The notes below the pieces were generated by a model that made no database searches, had not been told where the DNA came from, and saw only the letters and a program-made list of their open reading frames with translations. From Flavobacterium sp. UBA4098 (GTDB lineage: Bacteria > Bacteroidota > Bacteroidia > Flavobacteriales > Flavobacteriaceae), in the NCBI GenBank assembly GCA_002382495.1, contig DFXW01000041.1:124366-188365 (forward strand): 64,000 nucleotides of DNA. The letters run 5' to 3'. The position numbers were made by a program, and so were the translations under genes. This document shows, piece after piece, positions 1 through 8,481 of the stretch (position 1 is the first letter of the stretch; every line of letters starts with the position of its first letter).

Positions 1-1038
<1,038 letters not shown>

Positions 1039-1112
1039 TCAATTAGCACTTTGTAATTAGGATTATTAAGGTAATACTAATCACTTAGAACTAGTTACTA
1101 ATCACTAAAAAA

Positions 1113-1394
1113 ATGATTTTAGAAATAGTATCACCAGAGGCAAAGTTATTTTCAGGAGAGATTACTTCATTATACCTTCCAGGAGTAGATGGAGATTTTC
1201 AAATCTTGAACAATCACGCGCCAATTGTTTCTTTGCTTAAGAAAGGAACTGTAAAAATTGCAGCGCCAAGTTTTACACTTTCTAAAGAAGCAGCAGCTAA
1301 ATTAACGAAAGTAAATGACCAATTGTACACTTTAGCAGTGGAGTCAGGAACAATCGAAATGAAAGACAATAAAGTAATTCTATTAGCGGACTAA
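1113..1394 (+). CDS. atpC: F1Fo ATP synthase subunit epsilon
   Basis: Epsilon subunit of F1, a rotor-stalk protein that couples rotation to catalysis and can inhibit ATP hydrolysis. The 93-residue product begins MILEIVSPEA and contains the typical beta-sandwich signature LPGVDGDFQILNNHAPIVSLL near residues 22-42. It is shorter than the about 135-residue Escherichia coli protein because the C-terminal two-helix hairpin is missing; this short form is usual in Bacteroidota. Such an epsilon would lack the helical arm used for self-inhibition, which is inference from the length. It is the last gene of the unit; a strong hairpin follows 20 bases after the stop. Confidence 0.95.
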   Translation: MILEIVSPEAKLFSGEITSLYLPGVDGDFQILNNHAPIVSLLKKGTVKIAAPSFTLSKEAAAKLTKVNDQLYTLAVESGTIEMKDNKVILLAD

Positions 1395-1414
1395 TACGAA
1401 TTAAGATGTATAAA

Positions 1415-1443
1415 AAAAGCCTAACATTTGTTAGGCTTTTTTG
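1415..1443. terminator. Rho-independent terminator, probably bidirectional
   Basis: An 11-bp perfect stem, 1415-1425 pairing with 1430-1440 (AAAAGCCTAAC / GTTAGGCTTTT), has a 4-base loop and T-runs on both sides. It ends atpDC on the plus strand and the DoxX-like gene, which converges from 1454, on the minus strand. Confidence 0.9.
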
Positions 1444-1453
1444 TTTTATACCA

Positions 1454-1900
1454 TTACTGTTGAGAGCAATAATTACTATTGTGTTTTCCTGCAATAACCA
1501 AAGCACCAGCAACCAAAACCAGATTTTTGATAATGTATTGACCTACTAGTGTTGGACGGTACGGAAATGCATCAAAACAAGCCTCTGTTAAAATAAAAAG
1601 CGGAAAAATAGTAGCTATCATATGCAACAACAATAAGACTATGGTTAGCGGCACTAATCGTTTGATCAATAGTCCTAACCCAATGAGTACTTCGCACAGT
1701 CCAAGTACTGGAATGAAAATTTCCGGCTTGAACCAAAAAACAGTTTCCTCTACTAGATCACCTGCAGGGCTTAGACCGATTATTTTTAATGCACCAAACC
1801 AAATGTAAACAATGGCTAAAGCGATTCGCATTATGATAATGCTATGTTGTTCAATTTTTTCACTAAAGGAACTATAGAAGGAGTTGAAATGTTGTGTCAT
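1454..1900 (-). CDS. DoxX-like small integral membrane protein
   Basis: A 148-residue hydrophobic protein with about four predicted membrane helices (near residues 22-42, 60-80, 84-106 and 120-140). The pattern RIALAIVYIWFGALKI, then a PVLGLCEVLIGLGLL helix, resembles the DoxX / YkgB (DUF417) superfamily of small quinone-pathway-like membrane proteins. The physiological role of this family is poorly defined and I cannot assign a substrate. It is a single gene converging on atpDC, sharing the bidirectional terminator at 1415-1443. The ATG at 1900 is the only good start. The family call is by eye and could be wrong between the closely related DoxX-type families. Confidence 0.7.
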   Translation of the reverse strand: MTQHFNSFYSSFSEKIEQHSIIIMRIALAIVYIWFGALKIIGLSPAGDLVEETVFWFKPEIFIPVLGLCEVLIGLGLLIKRLVPLTIVLLLLHMIATIFPLFILTEACFDAFPYRPTLVGQYIIKNLVLVAGALVIAGKHNSNYCSQQ

Positions 1901-1924
1901 GAGAAACAGATTTAAAAATTAAAA

Positions 1925-1959
1925 AATCTCAAGCAAATAGAAACTATTTGCTTGAGATT
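1925..1959. terminator. Perfect 16-bp inverted repeat, terminator
   Basis: Bases 1925-1940 pair perfectly with 1944-1959 (AATCTCAAGCAAATAG / CTATTTGCTTGAGATT) around an AAA loop. Read on the minus strand the hairpin is followed by a run of T residues, so it is the Rho-independent terminator of the haloperoxidase-like gene ending at 2010. Confidence 0.85.
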
Positions 1960-2009
1960 AGTTGAAAATAAAACAAACCACTTATTTAATTTTTCAACTT
2001 GTATATAAT

Positions 2010-3554
2010 TTATTCAGCACCGTCAATACGAGCTCTTGCTACTGCAAATCCACCTACTGTTTCCCCTAAAAGCATACCTTTTTCACAATCACTTCGATAG
2101 TGAATGGCTCCAAACAAACGAGAGTTGGATGCATCTTTGGCCAAGGCTTTAAATTCAGTTGCTTTGGCAGGAATAATATGAGATAAAACTGTAGCGGCAG
2201 CTCCACTAAAAGCAGAGTGACCCGAAACATAAGCAGGGAAATTAGGAATTCCTGTTAAGGTTTTTATAGAGGCGTCTATTTGTGTTGGTCTTGGATTAAA
2301 ATAATAGTATTTGGTATTCCAACAACTAATGGCGGCATCCATCAAAGTAAGATTCAATAGCGCCATATTTCTTGCCCAACGCACTTCACTATAATTTTGT
2401 GGTACAAAGGCATCTGCTGCAATAGCATTCCAATGTCCTGGCGGGGTATAGGTTCCTACTCCATCAGCCCAAAAGGTTACAATTTCCATTTCTTTTCGAG
2501 TGGCATTTTGGCTAAACTTTTTTACCTCGGCCACCTCGTTAGCAAATTGAACTGATTTTGTAGAGGGTGGTGGAACAGGACGGCTCGCTAATATATCTGA
2601 AGGCGACATTAAGAACGAACGTACATTACCAAACAATGGCAACATTGGCGGTCTAGCCGGTAAGTCCAAAGACAACCATGGAGTTTCTCCTGTAGCAGTT
2701 GTTTGAGTTTGCAATTGGGTCCAAAGGGTTTGATTCCCAACGGCGGCTCCCATGCCATCTCCAGCTGCTCTAGTGATGTATTTTGCAGCAATTTTTCTTC
2801 CCAATGTAATTCCAGCTTCTACATCACTACGCACGTTAGCCCCACTAATGATTCGGTATAATTTTTCCTCCTCGGCTTTGCCATTGATATAAGCAATTTC
2901 CGTTGGAAACAATAATTTTAATAACTCCACAGTAACTCCTGCCAATACGCCATCTTCAGAAGGATAAGAAGGCAAGCTGCTCTTTGGAATTAACACATTT
3001 AAAGTATTATCTGCCACATAAGGAGCTACTCTATTGTATAATTTTTTATAATGCCAAGTGGCAACTAAAGCATCATATTGCGCTGCACTTACATAGGCAT
3101 AGGCACGTGCCGCATAAGGCGGATTTGAAAAAGGGAATGGGGTATTCGCAAATGGATTGGCAGCAGAAGGAGTTGGGTAAGTTCCATCTGCATTTTGATA
3201 GGGTGGCAAATTGTGTTTGGCTACTAAGGTGCGCATGATTTCGTTCCAACGCAATACACTTCCTGCGCTCCAATATTTAATAATTGCTTTTTGTTCGTCA
3301 GTAATAGCTGCTTGATAGCTTTTAATTTCGTTTATTTCTCTAGTAAAAGCCGCATTTGAAGTGGCTACTGGAGCATCCAAAGTAAATTCATCTGGCGCAC
3401 TCAGTAAAATTGGTCGCCAAGTTCCCGCTAGATCATCATTAGCAGTAGGAGTTAATGTTGGATAATTTTCAGAACGATCATATATCTCACTGCTACAAGA
3501 AAAAAGTGAGGCTAATGAAACAAGGGCAAAAAGAGTGATAACTATATTTTTCAT
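2010..3554 (-). CDS. PAP2 / vanadium-dependent haloperoxidase-like lipoprotein
   Basis: A 514-residue exported protein. The ATG at 3554 gives MKNIVITLFALVSLASLFSC, a lipoprotein signal peptide with the lipid-attachment Cys at about residue 20; the longer frame upstream overlaps the preceding gene and has no signal peptide. The C-terminal third holds the conserved acid-phosphatase/vanadium-haloperoxidase motifs in order: FNPRPTQID, then YVSGHSAFSGA, then LFGAIHYRSDCEKG, which supply the Arg, His and Arg/His residues of the phosphate or vanadate pocket. Many Bacteroidota carry such proteins annotated as phosphatase PAP2 or vanadium haloperoxidase; sequence alone does not decide between phosphatase and halide oxidation. 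It starts 1 base after the stop of the upstream outer-membrane-type gene, so the pair is probably co-transcribed. Confidence 0.85.
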   Translation of the reverse strand: MKNIVITLFALVSLASLFSCSSEIYDRSENYPTLTPTANDDLAGTWRPILLSAPDEFTLDAPVATSNAAFTREINEIKSYQAAITDEQKAIIKYWSAGSVLRWNEIMRTLVAKHNLPPYQNADGTYPTPSAANPFANTPFPFSNPPYAARAYAYVSAAQYDALVATWHYKKLYNRVAPYVADNTLNVLIPKSSLPSYPSEDGVLAGVTVELLKLLFPTEIAYINGKAEEEKLYRIISGANVRSDVEAGITLGRKIAAKYITRAAGDGMGAAVGNQTLWTQLQTQTTATGETPWLSLDLPARPPMLPLFGNVRSFLMSPSDILASRPVPPPSTKSVQFANEVAEVKKFSQNATRKEMEIVTFWADGVGTYTPPGHWNAIAADAFVPQNYSEVRWARNMALLNLTLMDAAISCWNTKYYYFNPRPTQIDASIKTLTGIPNFPAYVSGHSAFSGAAATVLSHIIPAKATEFKALAKDASNSRLFGAIHYRSDCEKGMLLGETVGGFAVARARIDGAE

Positions 3555-3555
3555 G

Positions 3556-4458
3556 TTATTTTTTGTTGAAGTTGATGATATAAAAGAATCCCGCATATAC
3601 TGCATTCGTTTGTCCTACATTGCGTCCGTCCAATACACGATTGAATCCGCTCACAAGAGAAAGTTCGGGTTTTTTAGGGAAAGTATATTTGGTGTGCACA
3701 CCCACTTTAACAGCATTCATTGCATTGCTTGGGAAAGGCATATTGTTTTTGGTAATATCAAATCCACCTTGGGTTACTTGATTGTCAACAAATGCTTCGG
3801 CTATCAAACGACTAGAACGGTATCCCATTCTTAAATTGACATTGATAACATCGGGCATAGCAACTTCGTTAGTGTGAATCATTTCAGTGGTAAAGTAAGC
3901 GTTACGGTCTATTGTAATTTTAGCTCTTTTCATATACGCACCCGAAAGCGTGGTGAAAAAATTACCTCTTTGGTAATCACCCATCAAACGGAAAGTTCCT
4001 GTTTTACTTTGTGATCCTAAACTCAATGGCAAATAATCAGCTACATAGTTGGTTGTCGGAACCGAAATACCTACAATCGTATATAATGAATAGGTCGCTC
4101 CACCAATCGTTTTTTCAATGGGCATGTATTTTACAGTGGCAGAGAAATCTTGTAATCCATTTTGTCCTTTCAATGTTCCCGCCGAAGCTTTGGTAGAAAT
4201 ATAAGGCAAACTCACAATTACATTCAATTTGTCAGAAACACCATAGTTGGCATTAATACTAATATTGTTATTTGAAACGGTTCCTAAATTTTGATTGTTT
4301 CTTTTAAAAGTGCCTTCCCAATAGTTGTCCCAAGCGCTGTATTGATAAACGGCACCCGTACAAAGTTGATTTTTACTCATCATAATACCGTCGATTTCGG
4401 TTTGAGCATTCGCGAATAATGTGCCTAATAGAAGACAACAAAAGTATATTTGTTTCAT
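3556..4458 (-). CDS. Secreted/outer-membrane beta-barrel-type protein
   Basis: A 300-residue protein with a cleavable signal peptide (MKQIYFCCLLLGTLFANAQ, cleavage after ANA). The remainder alternates short amphipathic strands and turns and ends in a strand with terminal aromatics (YAGFFYIINF), as in outer-membrane barrels. Phrases such as NANYGVSDKLNVIVSLPYI and GFNRVLDGRN recall the transporter/MetA-like porin families found in Bacteroidota, but I cannot name a substrate. It lies immediately upstream of the PAP2/haloperoxidase-like lipoprotein with a 1-base gap, so the two probably act together at the cell envelope, which is inference from context. No clear TAnnTTTG box was seen in the 260 bases upstream. 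Confidence 0.6.
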   Translation of the reverse strand: MKQIYFCCLLLGTLFANAQTEIDGIMMSKNQLCTGAVYQYSAWDNYWEGTFKRNNQNLGTVSNNNISINANYGVSDKLNVIVSLPYISTKASAGTLKGQNGLQDFSATVKYMPIEKTIGGATYSLYTIVGISVPTTNYVADYLPLSLGSQSKTGTFRLMGDYQRGNFFTTLSGAYMKRAKITIDRNAYFTTEMIHTNEVAMPDVINVNLRMGYRSSRLIAEAFVDNQVTQGGFDITKNNMPFPSNAMNAVKVGVHTKYTFPKKPELSLVSGFNRVLDGRNVGQTNAVYAGFFYIINFNKK

Positions 4459-4720
4459 TTTATAGTAATTGGTTGTGACTTAAAAATGGCGAATACTCTT
4501 TGAGTATTGGGTTCCATTAGTAAGAATAGTAAATAGGAAATGTGTAAATCAATTTGACGCATAGATGCCTACCTTGAAAAGGGAATTGCGTCATGGGTTT
4601 GTACAAATTAGATACTAAAATTTACTAGAAAGATCGAATTATAAAATGATTGCTATTGCTCCCTAATTACAAGAAGCAACACTACTTTCTAAAATAGATA
4701 ATAAATTGGTAAAACCAGAA

Positions 4721-5260
4721 TTAAATAAAATCCGGAGGGGAATAGGGTAAAGAAAGGTGGCCTGGATTCGTAAATTCAGTACCATTGGTAGCAAATACTT
4801 CAGATGAAGCAACGTCTTGAGTTGGCATAGGAATGCTAACTTCAGGATTATCGATATAATCTTTAATAAACGATTTCAATAGTTTTTTTGCTGGAGAATC
4901 TTTGGAAGATCCGGTATTGAATAATTGACTATGAACAAGATCATTCAAATCTTTACTCACGGTATTTTCATCAGTGTTAGGCAAATAATACAAACTCAAT
5001 ACGTTGTTTTTAATTTGCTTTTTAAAGATGTGGTAGCTTTTGTTGTTGATAATCACATCTTCGTTTACATCTTCAAACTCGGTATCCTCAGCAAAAGAAT
5101 ACAAAGAAGCATTCAATCGCAAAACTCGGAAATCAGTACGGCTTGTGTTTTCCATACGCGCTACCCATGCTTGCTGTTCTTTGTAAGCAAACATTACATA
5201 ATAACCTATCATGTTATAGAACAAGGTTACTACTAAAAAAAGGGTGGCTATTCTTTTCAT
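4721..5260 (-). CDS. Unknown protein with N-terminal membrane anchor or signal peptide
   Basis: A 179-residue protein whose family I do not recognise. The ATG at 5260 gives MKRIATLFLVVTLFYNMIGYYVMF, one hydrophobic segment that could be a signal peptide or anchor; a TTG six bases upstream is less likely. The rest is soluble, acidic in the middle (AEDTEFEDVNEDV) and ends in a low-complexity Pro/Ser/Gly tail (NPGHLSLPYSPPDF). No cysteines or catalytic motifs stand out. It is divergent from the biotin operon with about 150 bases between the two starts and has no partner gene. It is a genuine-looking ORF because of the signal sequence and the lack of competing frames. Confidence 0.6.
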   Translation of the reverse strand: MKRIATLFLVVTLFYNMIGYYVMFAYKEQQAWVARMENTSRTDFRVLRLNASLYSFAEDTEFEDVNEDVIINNKSYHIFKKQIKNNVLSLYYLPNTDENTVSKDLNDLVHSQLFNTGSSKDSPAKKLLKSFIKDYIDNPEVSIPMPTQDVASSEVFATNGTEFTNPGHLSLPYSPPDFI

Positions 5261-5400
5261 TGGCAACGAAAATAGAAAACAATTCCATCATCAGCTTTGG
5301 TAAATTAAGTATTTTAACATTTTTTTAACAAAAGTTTATCTTTTGATAAAACGAAAACATTTTCGATTTTTCAAGCGTTCAAAAGACCAAAAATTTGCCT

Positions 5401-5408
5401 TATTTTTG
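5401..5408 (+). promoter_or_regulatory. TAnnTTTG -7 box very close to bioF start
   Basis: TATTTTTG matches the Bacteroidota -7 consensus. It ends 6 bases before the bioF ATG, so a transcript from it would have almost no leader. No convincing -33 TTG lies 19-22 bases upstream, so this may be chance in AT-rich DNA. Confidence 0.3.
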
Positions 5409-5414
5409 TGGGGT

Positions 5415-6560
5415 ATGAAAAAATTACCAGAAACCCTTTCCAACAAATTATCCGTTCGATTGCAAAATAATGCGCTACGACAGTTGCCAAAACCAACTGA
5501 CTTAGTTGATTTTGCTTCGAATGATTATTTGGGTTTTTCCAGTTCTGCTACAATTTTTGAAAATACGCATCAGTATTTAGTTGCCAATGATCAACTTCAA
5601 AATGGCGCAACAGGTTCGCGATTACTTTCGGGAAATCATTCCGTTTATCAAGCTGCTGAAGACTATATTGCTCCATTTCATCAAGCTGCTGCAGCATTGA
5701 TTTTCAATTCGGGTTACGATGCGAATGTCGGATTTTTTAGTGCTGTCCCTCAAAAAGGCGATTTGATTTTGTATGACGAATTGTGTCATGCGTCCATTCG
5801 GGACGGAATCCAATTGTCCAATGCTAAGGCCTATAAATTCCAACATAATGATTTGGAAGATGTAGAACGATTACTAGTTCGACATCCAAATACTACTATT
5901 TATATTGTAACTGAATCGGTTTTTTCTATGGATGGCGACACGCCTAATATGGAAGAATTAGTTCAATTAGCCGAAAAATACCAAGCCTATGTCGTAGTTG
6001 ATGAGGCACATTCACTCGGAGTTTTAGGCGAAAAAGGAGAAGGCTTGGTGCAAAGTCTACAACTTCAGGAAACGGTTTTTGCTCGAATAATGACCTTTGG
6101 TAAAGGCTTGGGTTGCCATGGTGCTGCCATTTTAGGAAGCGAAGAATTAAAAAGTTATTTGGTCAATTTTGCCCGAAGTTTTATTTATACTACAGGTTTG
6201 TCGCCGCATTCTGTTGCCACTATTTTAACAGCCTATAATCATTTAGAAATAGCAAGTGAGGTCCAACAAAAATTAAAAAATAACATCGCTCATTTCAATC
6301 AAGAAAAGAATCGATTGAGTTTAAAACCCTTGTTTGTTCGCAGTAAATCGGCTATTCAATCGGCGATTTTACCAGGAAATGAAAGAGTCAAAAACATTGC
6401 TAATCAACTACAAGAAAAAGGATTTGATGTGAAAGCCATACTTTCGCCAACAGTCCCTGAAGGACAAGAGCGCTTGCGTTTTTGTTTGCACAGTTTTAAT
6501 TCAGAAAAAGAAATTACCGAGGTATTACATTTGTTGAGTACTTTTGTATTTGGGCACTGA
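5415..6560 (+). CDS. bioF: 8-amino-7-oxononanoate synthase
   Basis: PLP-dependent alpha-oxoamine synthase that condenses pimeloyl-ACP (or pimeloyl-CoA) with L-alanine to give 8-amino-7-oxononanoate, the first ring-building step of biotin synthesis. The 381-residue product from the ATG at 5415 shows DFASNDYLGF, the glycine-rich GATGSRLLSGNH, DELCHASIRDG, VVDEAHSLGVLG (PLP-ring Asp/His), and MTFGKGLGCHGA with the Schiff-base lysine. The frame extends upstream to a TTG at 5343, but that extension is basic and unlike the family. It is the first gene of bioF-bioD-bioA-ketosynthase, with gaps of 14, 12 and 2 bases, so the four genes form one operon. Confidence 0.95.
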   Translation: MKKLPETLSNKLSVRLQNNALRQLPKPTDLVDFASNDYLGFSSSATIFENTHQYLVANDQLQNGATGSRLLSGNHSVYQAAEDYIAPFHQAAAALIFNSGYDANVGFFSAVPQKGDLILYDELCHASIRDGIQLSNAKAYKFQHNDLEDVERLLVRHPNTTIYIVTESVFSMDGDTPNMEELVQLAEKYQAYVVVDEAHSLGVLGEKGEGLVQSLQLQETVFARIMTFGKGLGCHGAAILGSEELKSYLVNFARSFIYTTGLSPHSVATILTAYNHLEIASEVQQKLKNNIAHFNQEKNRLSLKPLFVRSKSAIQSAILPGNERVKNIANQLQEKGFDVKAILSPTVPEGQERLRFCLHSFNSEKEITEVLHLLSTFVFGH

Positions 6561-6574
6561 TAAAGCGAAAAAAA

Positions 6575-7195
6575 ATGAAATTATTTATAACAGGTATTTC
6601 GACGGATGTGGGCAAAACAATCGCCTCGGCGATTATTGTAGAAGCACTTCAAGCCGATTATTGGAAACCCATTCAAGCGGGTGATTTGAACCATTCGGAT
6701 ACTCATAAAGTACAATCTTTAGTATCTAATTCACAGTCGCATTTTCATTCGAATAGTTATGCACTCCAAACCCCGGCAAGTCCGCATTTGGCTGCAGCCA
6801 TAGATGGCCTTACTATAGCAATGAATCAAATTCAAGAACCGAAAACGAATAATCATTTGGTTGTTGAAGGAGCGGGAGGGATTTTGGTTCCTTTGAATGA
6901 AACCCAATCGGTGGTAGATTTAATTCAGCCCGATTACAAAGTGATTGTCGTTTCGCGTCATTATTTAGGAAGTATCAATCATACCTTATTGACTATTGAA
7001 GCCTTGAAAAATAGACAAATACAAGTTGCAGGAATTATTTTTTCTGGAGATGAAAATACAAGTTCTGAATCTATAATTTTAAGCAGAACGGCTGTTCCGT
7101 TTTTGGGTAGAATTGCACAAGAACCCTATTTCGATACCAATGTCATTTTAGAATATGCTGAATTGTTCAGAGAAAACCTGTTGAAAATCCAATAG
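6575..7195 (+). CDS. bioD: ATP-dependent dethiobiotin synthetase
   Basis: Closes the ureido ring of biotin by carboxylating 7,8-diaminopelargonate with CO2 and ATP. The 206-residue protein is of usual length and begins MKLFITGISTDVGKT, whose P-loop GISTDVGKT is diagnostic for BioD. YWKPIQAGD supplies the second conserved Lys/Gln region and VVEGAGGILVPL the Gly-rich Mg/ATP-binding segment near residue 95-110. It sits between bioF and bioA in the biotin operon. No anomalies. Confidence 0.96.
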   Translation: MKLFITGISTDVGKTIASAIIVEALQADYWKPIQAGDLNHSDTHKVQSLVSNSQSHFHSNSYALQTPASPHLAAAIDGLTIAMNQIQEPKTNNHLVVEGAGGILVPLNETQSVVDLIQPDYKVIVVSRHYLGSINHTLLTIEALKNRQIQVAGIIFSGDENTSSESIILSRTAVPFLGRIAQEPYFDTNVILEYAELFRENLLKIQ

Positions 7196-7207
7196 CAAAA
7201 TCAATTT

Positions 7208-8479
7208 ATGAGCTTAACCGAAAAAGACAGTCAGTACCTTTGGCATCCGTATACCCAGCATAAGACCGCTTCGGCTCCTATTGCCATTACCAAAGGGAAA
7301 GGGGCATTATTGTGGGATGAAAATGGGAAAGAATATATTGATGCGATTGCGTCATGGTGGGTCAACCCGTACGGTCATTCCAACACTTTTATTGCCGATG
7401 CGATTTACAAACAACTGACGACTTTAGAACACGTCCTTTTTGGCGGATTTACTCACGAACCAGCGGTTAAAGTTGCTGAAAAATTACTAGCGATTTTACC
7501 CCAAAACCAACAAAAATTATTCTTTTCAGACAACGGATCGACGGCAGTTGAAATTGCCATTAAGGTCGCGTTGCAGTATTTTTTCAATAAAGGGGAAAAG
7601 CGAACTACGATTATTGCTTTTGAAAATGCTTTTCATGGTGACACCTTTGCGGCCATGGCGGCGAGTGGTATTTCTCTTTTTACCGATGCGTTTCAAGGCA
7701 TGTTTATCGACGTGGTACGAATTCCGGTTCCTGTTGTTGGACAAGAACAAACCAGTTGTGATGCTTTGGCGAAAGCCCTAAAAAATCACAATTGTGCTGG
7801 TTTTATTTTTGAACCTTTGGTACAAGGCGCAGCAGGAATGGTCATGTATGAACCAGTTGCTTTGGATACTTTAATTCGAATGTGTAAAGACAATAATGTG
7901 CTTACCATAGCTGATGAAGTCATGACAGGTTTTGGAAAAACAGGAAAAACCTTTGCTTCGGATTATTTGGTGGAGCAACCCGATATGATGTGTTTGTCCA
8001 AAGCCTTAACGGGTGGCACCATTCCGATGGCGATTACTACTTTTACGCAAGATATTTTCGACGCCTTTTATGATGATGACATTAACAAAGCTTTGTTTCA
8101 TGGCCATACATTTACGGCCAATCCAACCGGTTGTGCAGCTGCATTAGCGAGTATAGAATTATTGCAAACTCCGGATATGCAAGCCAATATTGAAAGAGTC
8201 AACGCTAAGCATTTGGCTTTTGAACAACGAGTGCAATCGCATCCTAATGTGGTAACAACTCGAGTCCTTGGGGTTATTTTTGCTTTAGAAATCAAGACCG
8301 AATCAGCGGCAAGTTATTATGGAAATTTGCGTAATAAACTGTATAATTTTTTCATTGAAAACGGGGTGATATTACGCCCAGTTGGCAATATTGTGTACAT
8401 CTTGCCGCCCTATGTAATTACAGATGAACAACTAGAAAAAGTGTATCAAGTGGTGGAAAGTGCCCTTGAAATAGTGTAA
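7208..8479 (+). CDS. bioA: Adenosylmethionine-8-amino-7-oxononanoate aminotransferase
   Basis: Class III PLP aminotransferase that converts 8-amino-7-oxononanoate to 7,8-diaminopelargonate using S-adenosylmethionine as amino donor. The 423-residue protein begins with the BioA-specific LWHPYTQHKTA; the SAM-dependent enzymes share WHPYT. Other motifs are IDAIASWWVNPYGH, the PLP phosphate-binding FFSDNGSTAVE, ADEVMTGFGKTG, and the catalytic lysine in CLSKALTGG, followed by FHGHTFTANP. Length and motif order are normal. It follows bioD by 12 bases and is followed after 2 bases by a ketosynthase gene. Confidence 0.96.
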   Translation: MSLTEKDSQYLWHPYTQHKTASAPIAITKGKGALLWDENGKEYIDAIASWWVNPYGHSNTFIADAIYKQLTTLEHVLFGGFTHEPAVKVAEKLLAILPQNQQKLFFSDNGSTAVEIAIKVALQYFFNKGEKRTTIIAFENAFHGDTFAAMAASGISLFTDAFQGMFIDVVRIPVPVVGQEQTSCDALAKALKNHNCAGFIFEPLVQGAAGMVMYEPVALDTLIRMCKDNNVLTIADEVMTGFGKTGKTFASDYLVEQPDMMCLSKALTGGTIPMAITTFTQDIFDAFYDDDINKALFHGHTFTANPTGCAAALASIELLQTPDMQANIERVNAKHLAFEQRVQSHPNVVTTRVLGVIFALEIKTESAASYYGNLRNKLYNFFIENGVILRPVGNIVYILPPYVITDEQLEKVYQVVESALEIV

Positions 8480-8481
8480 TT

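Noticed and set aside
1050..1110. Repeated AATCACTAA/TTAG-like words, similar to 22688-22740
   Set aside because: Low-complexity AT-rich text without unit length or conserved spacing; not a repeat family.
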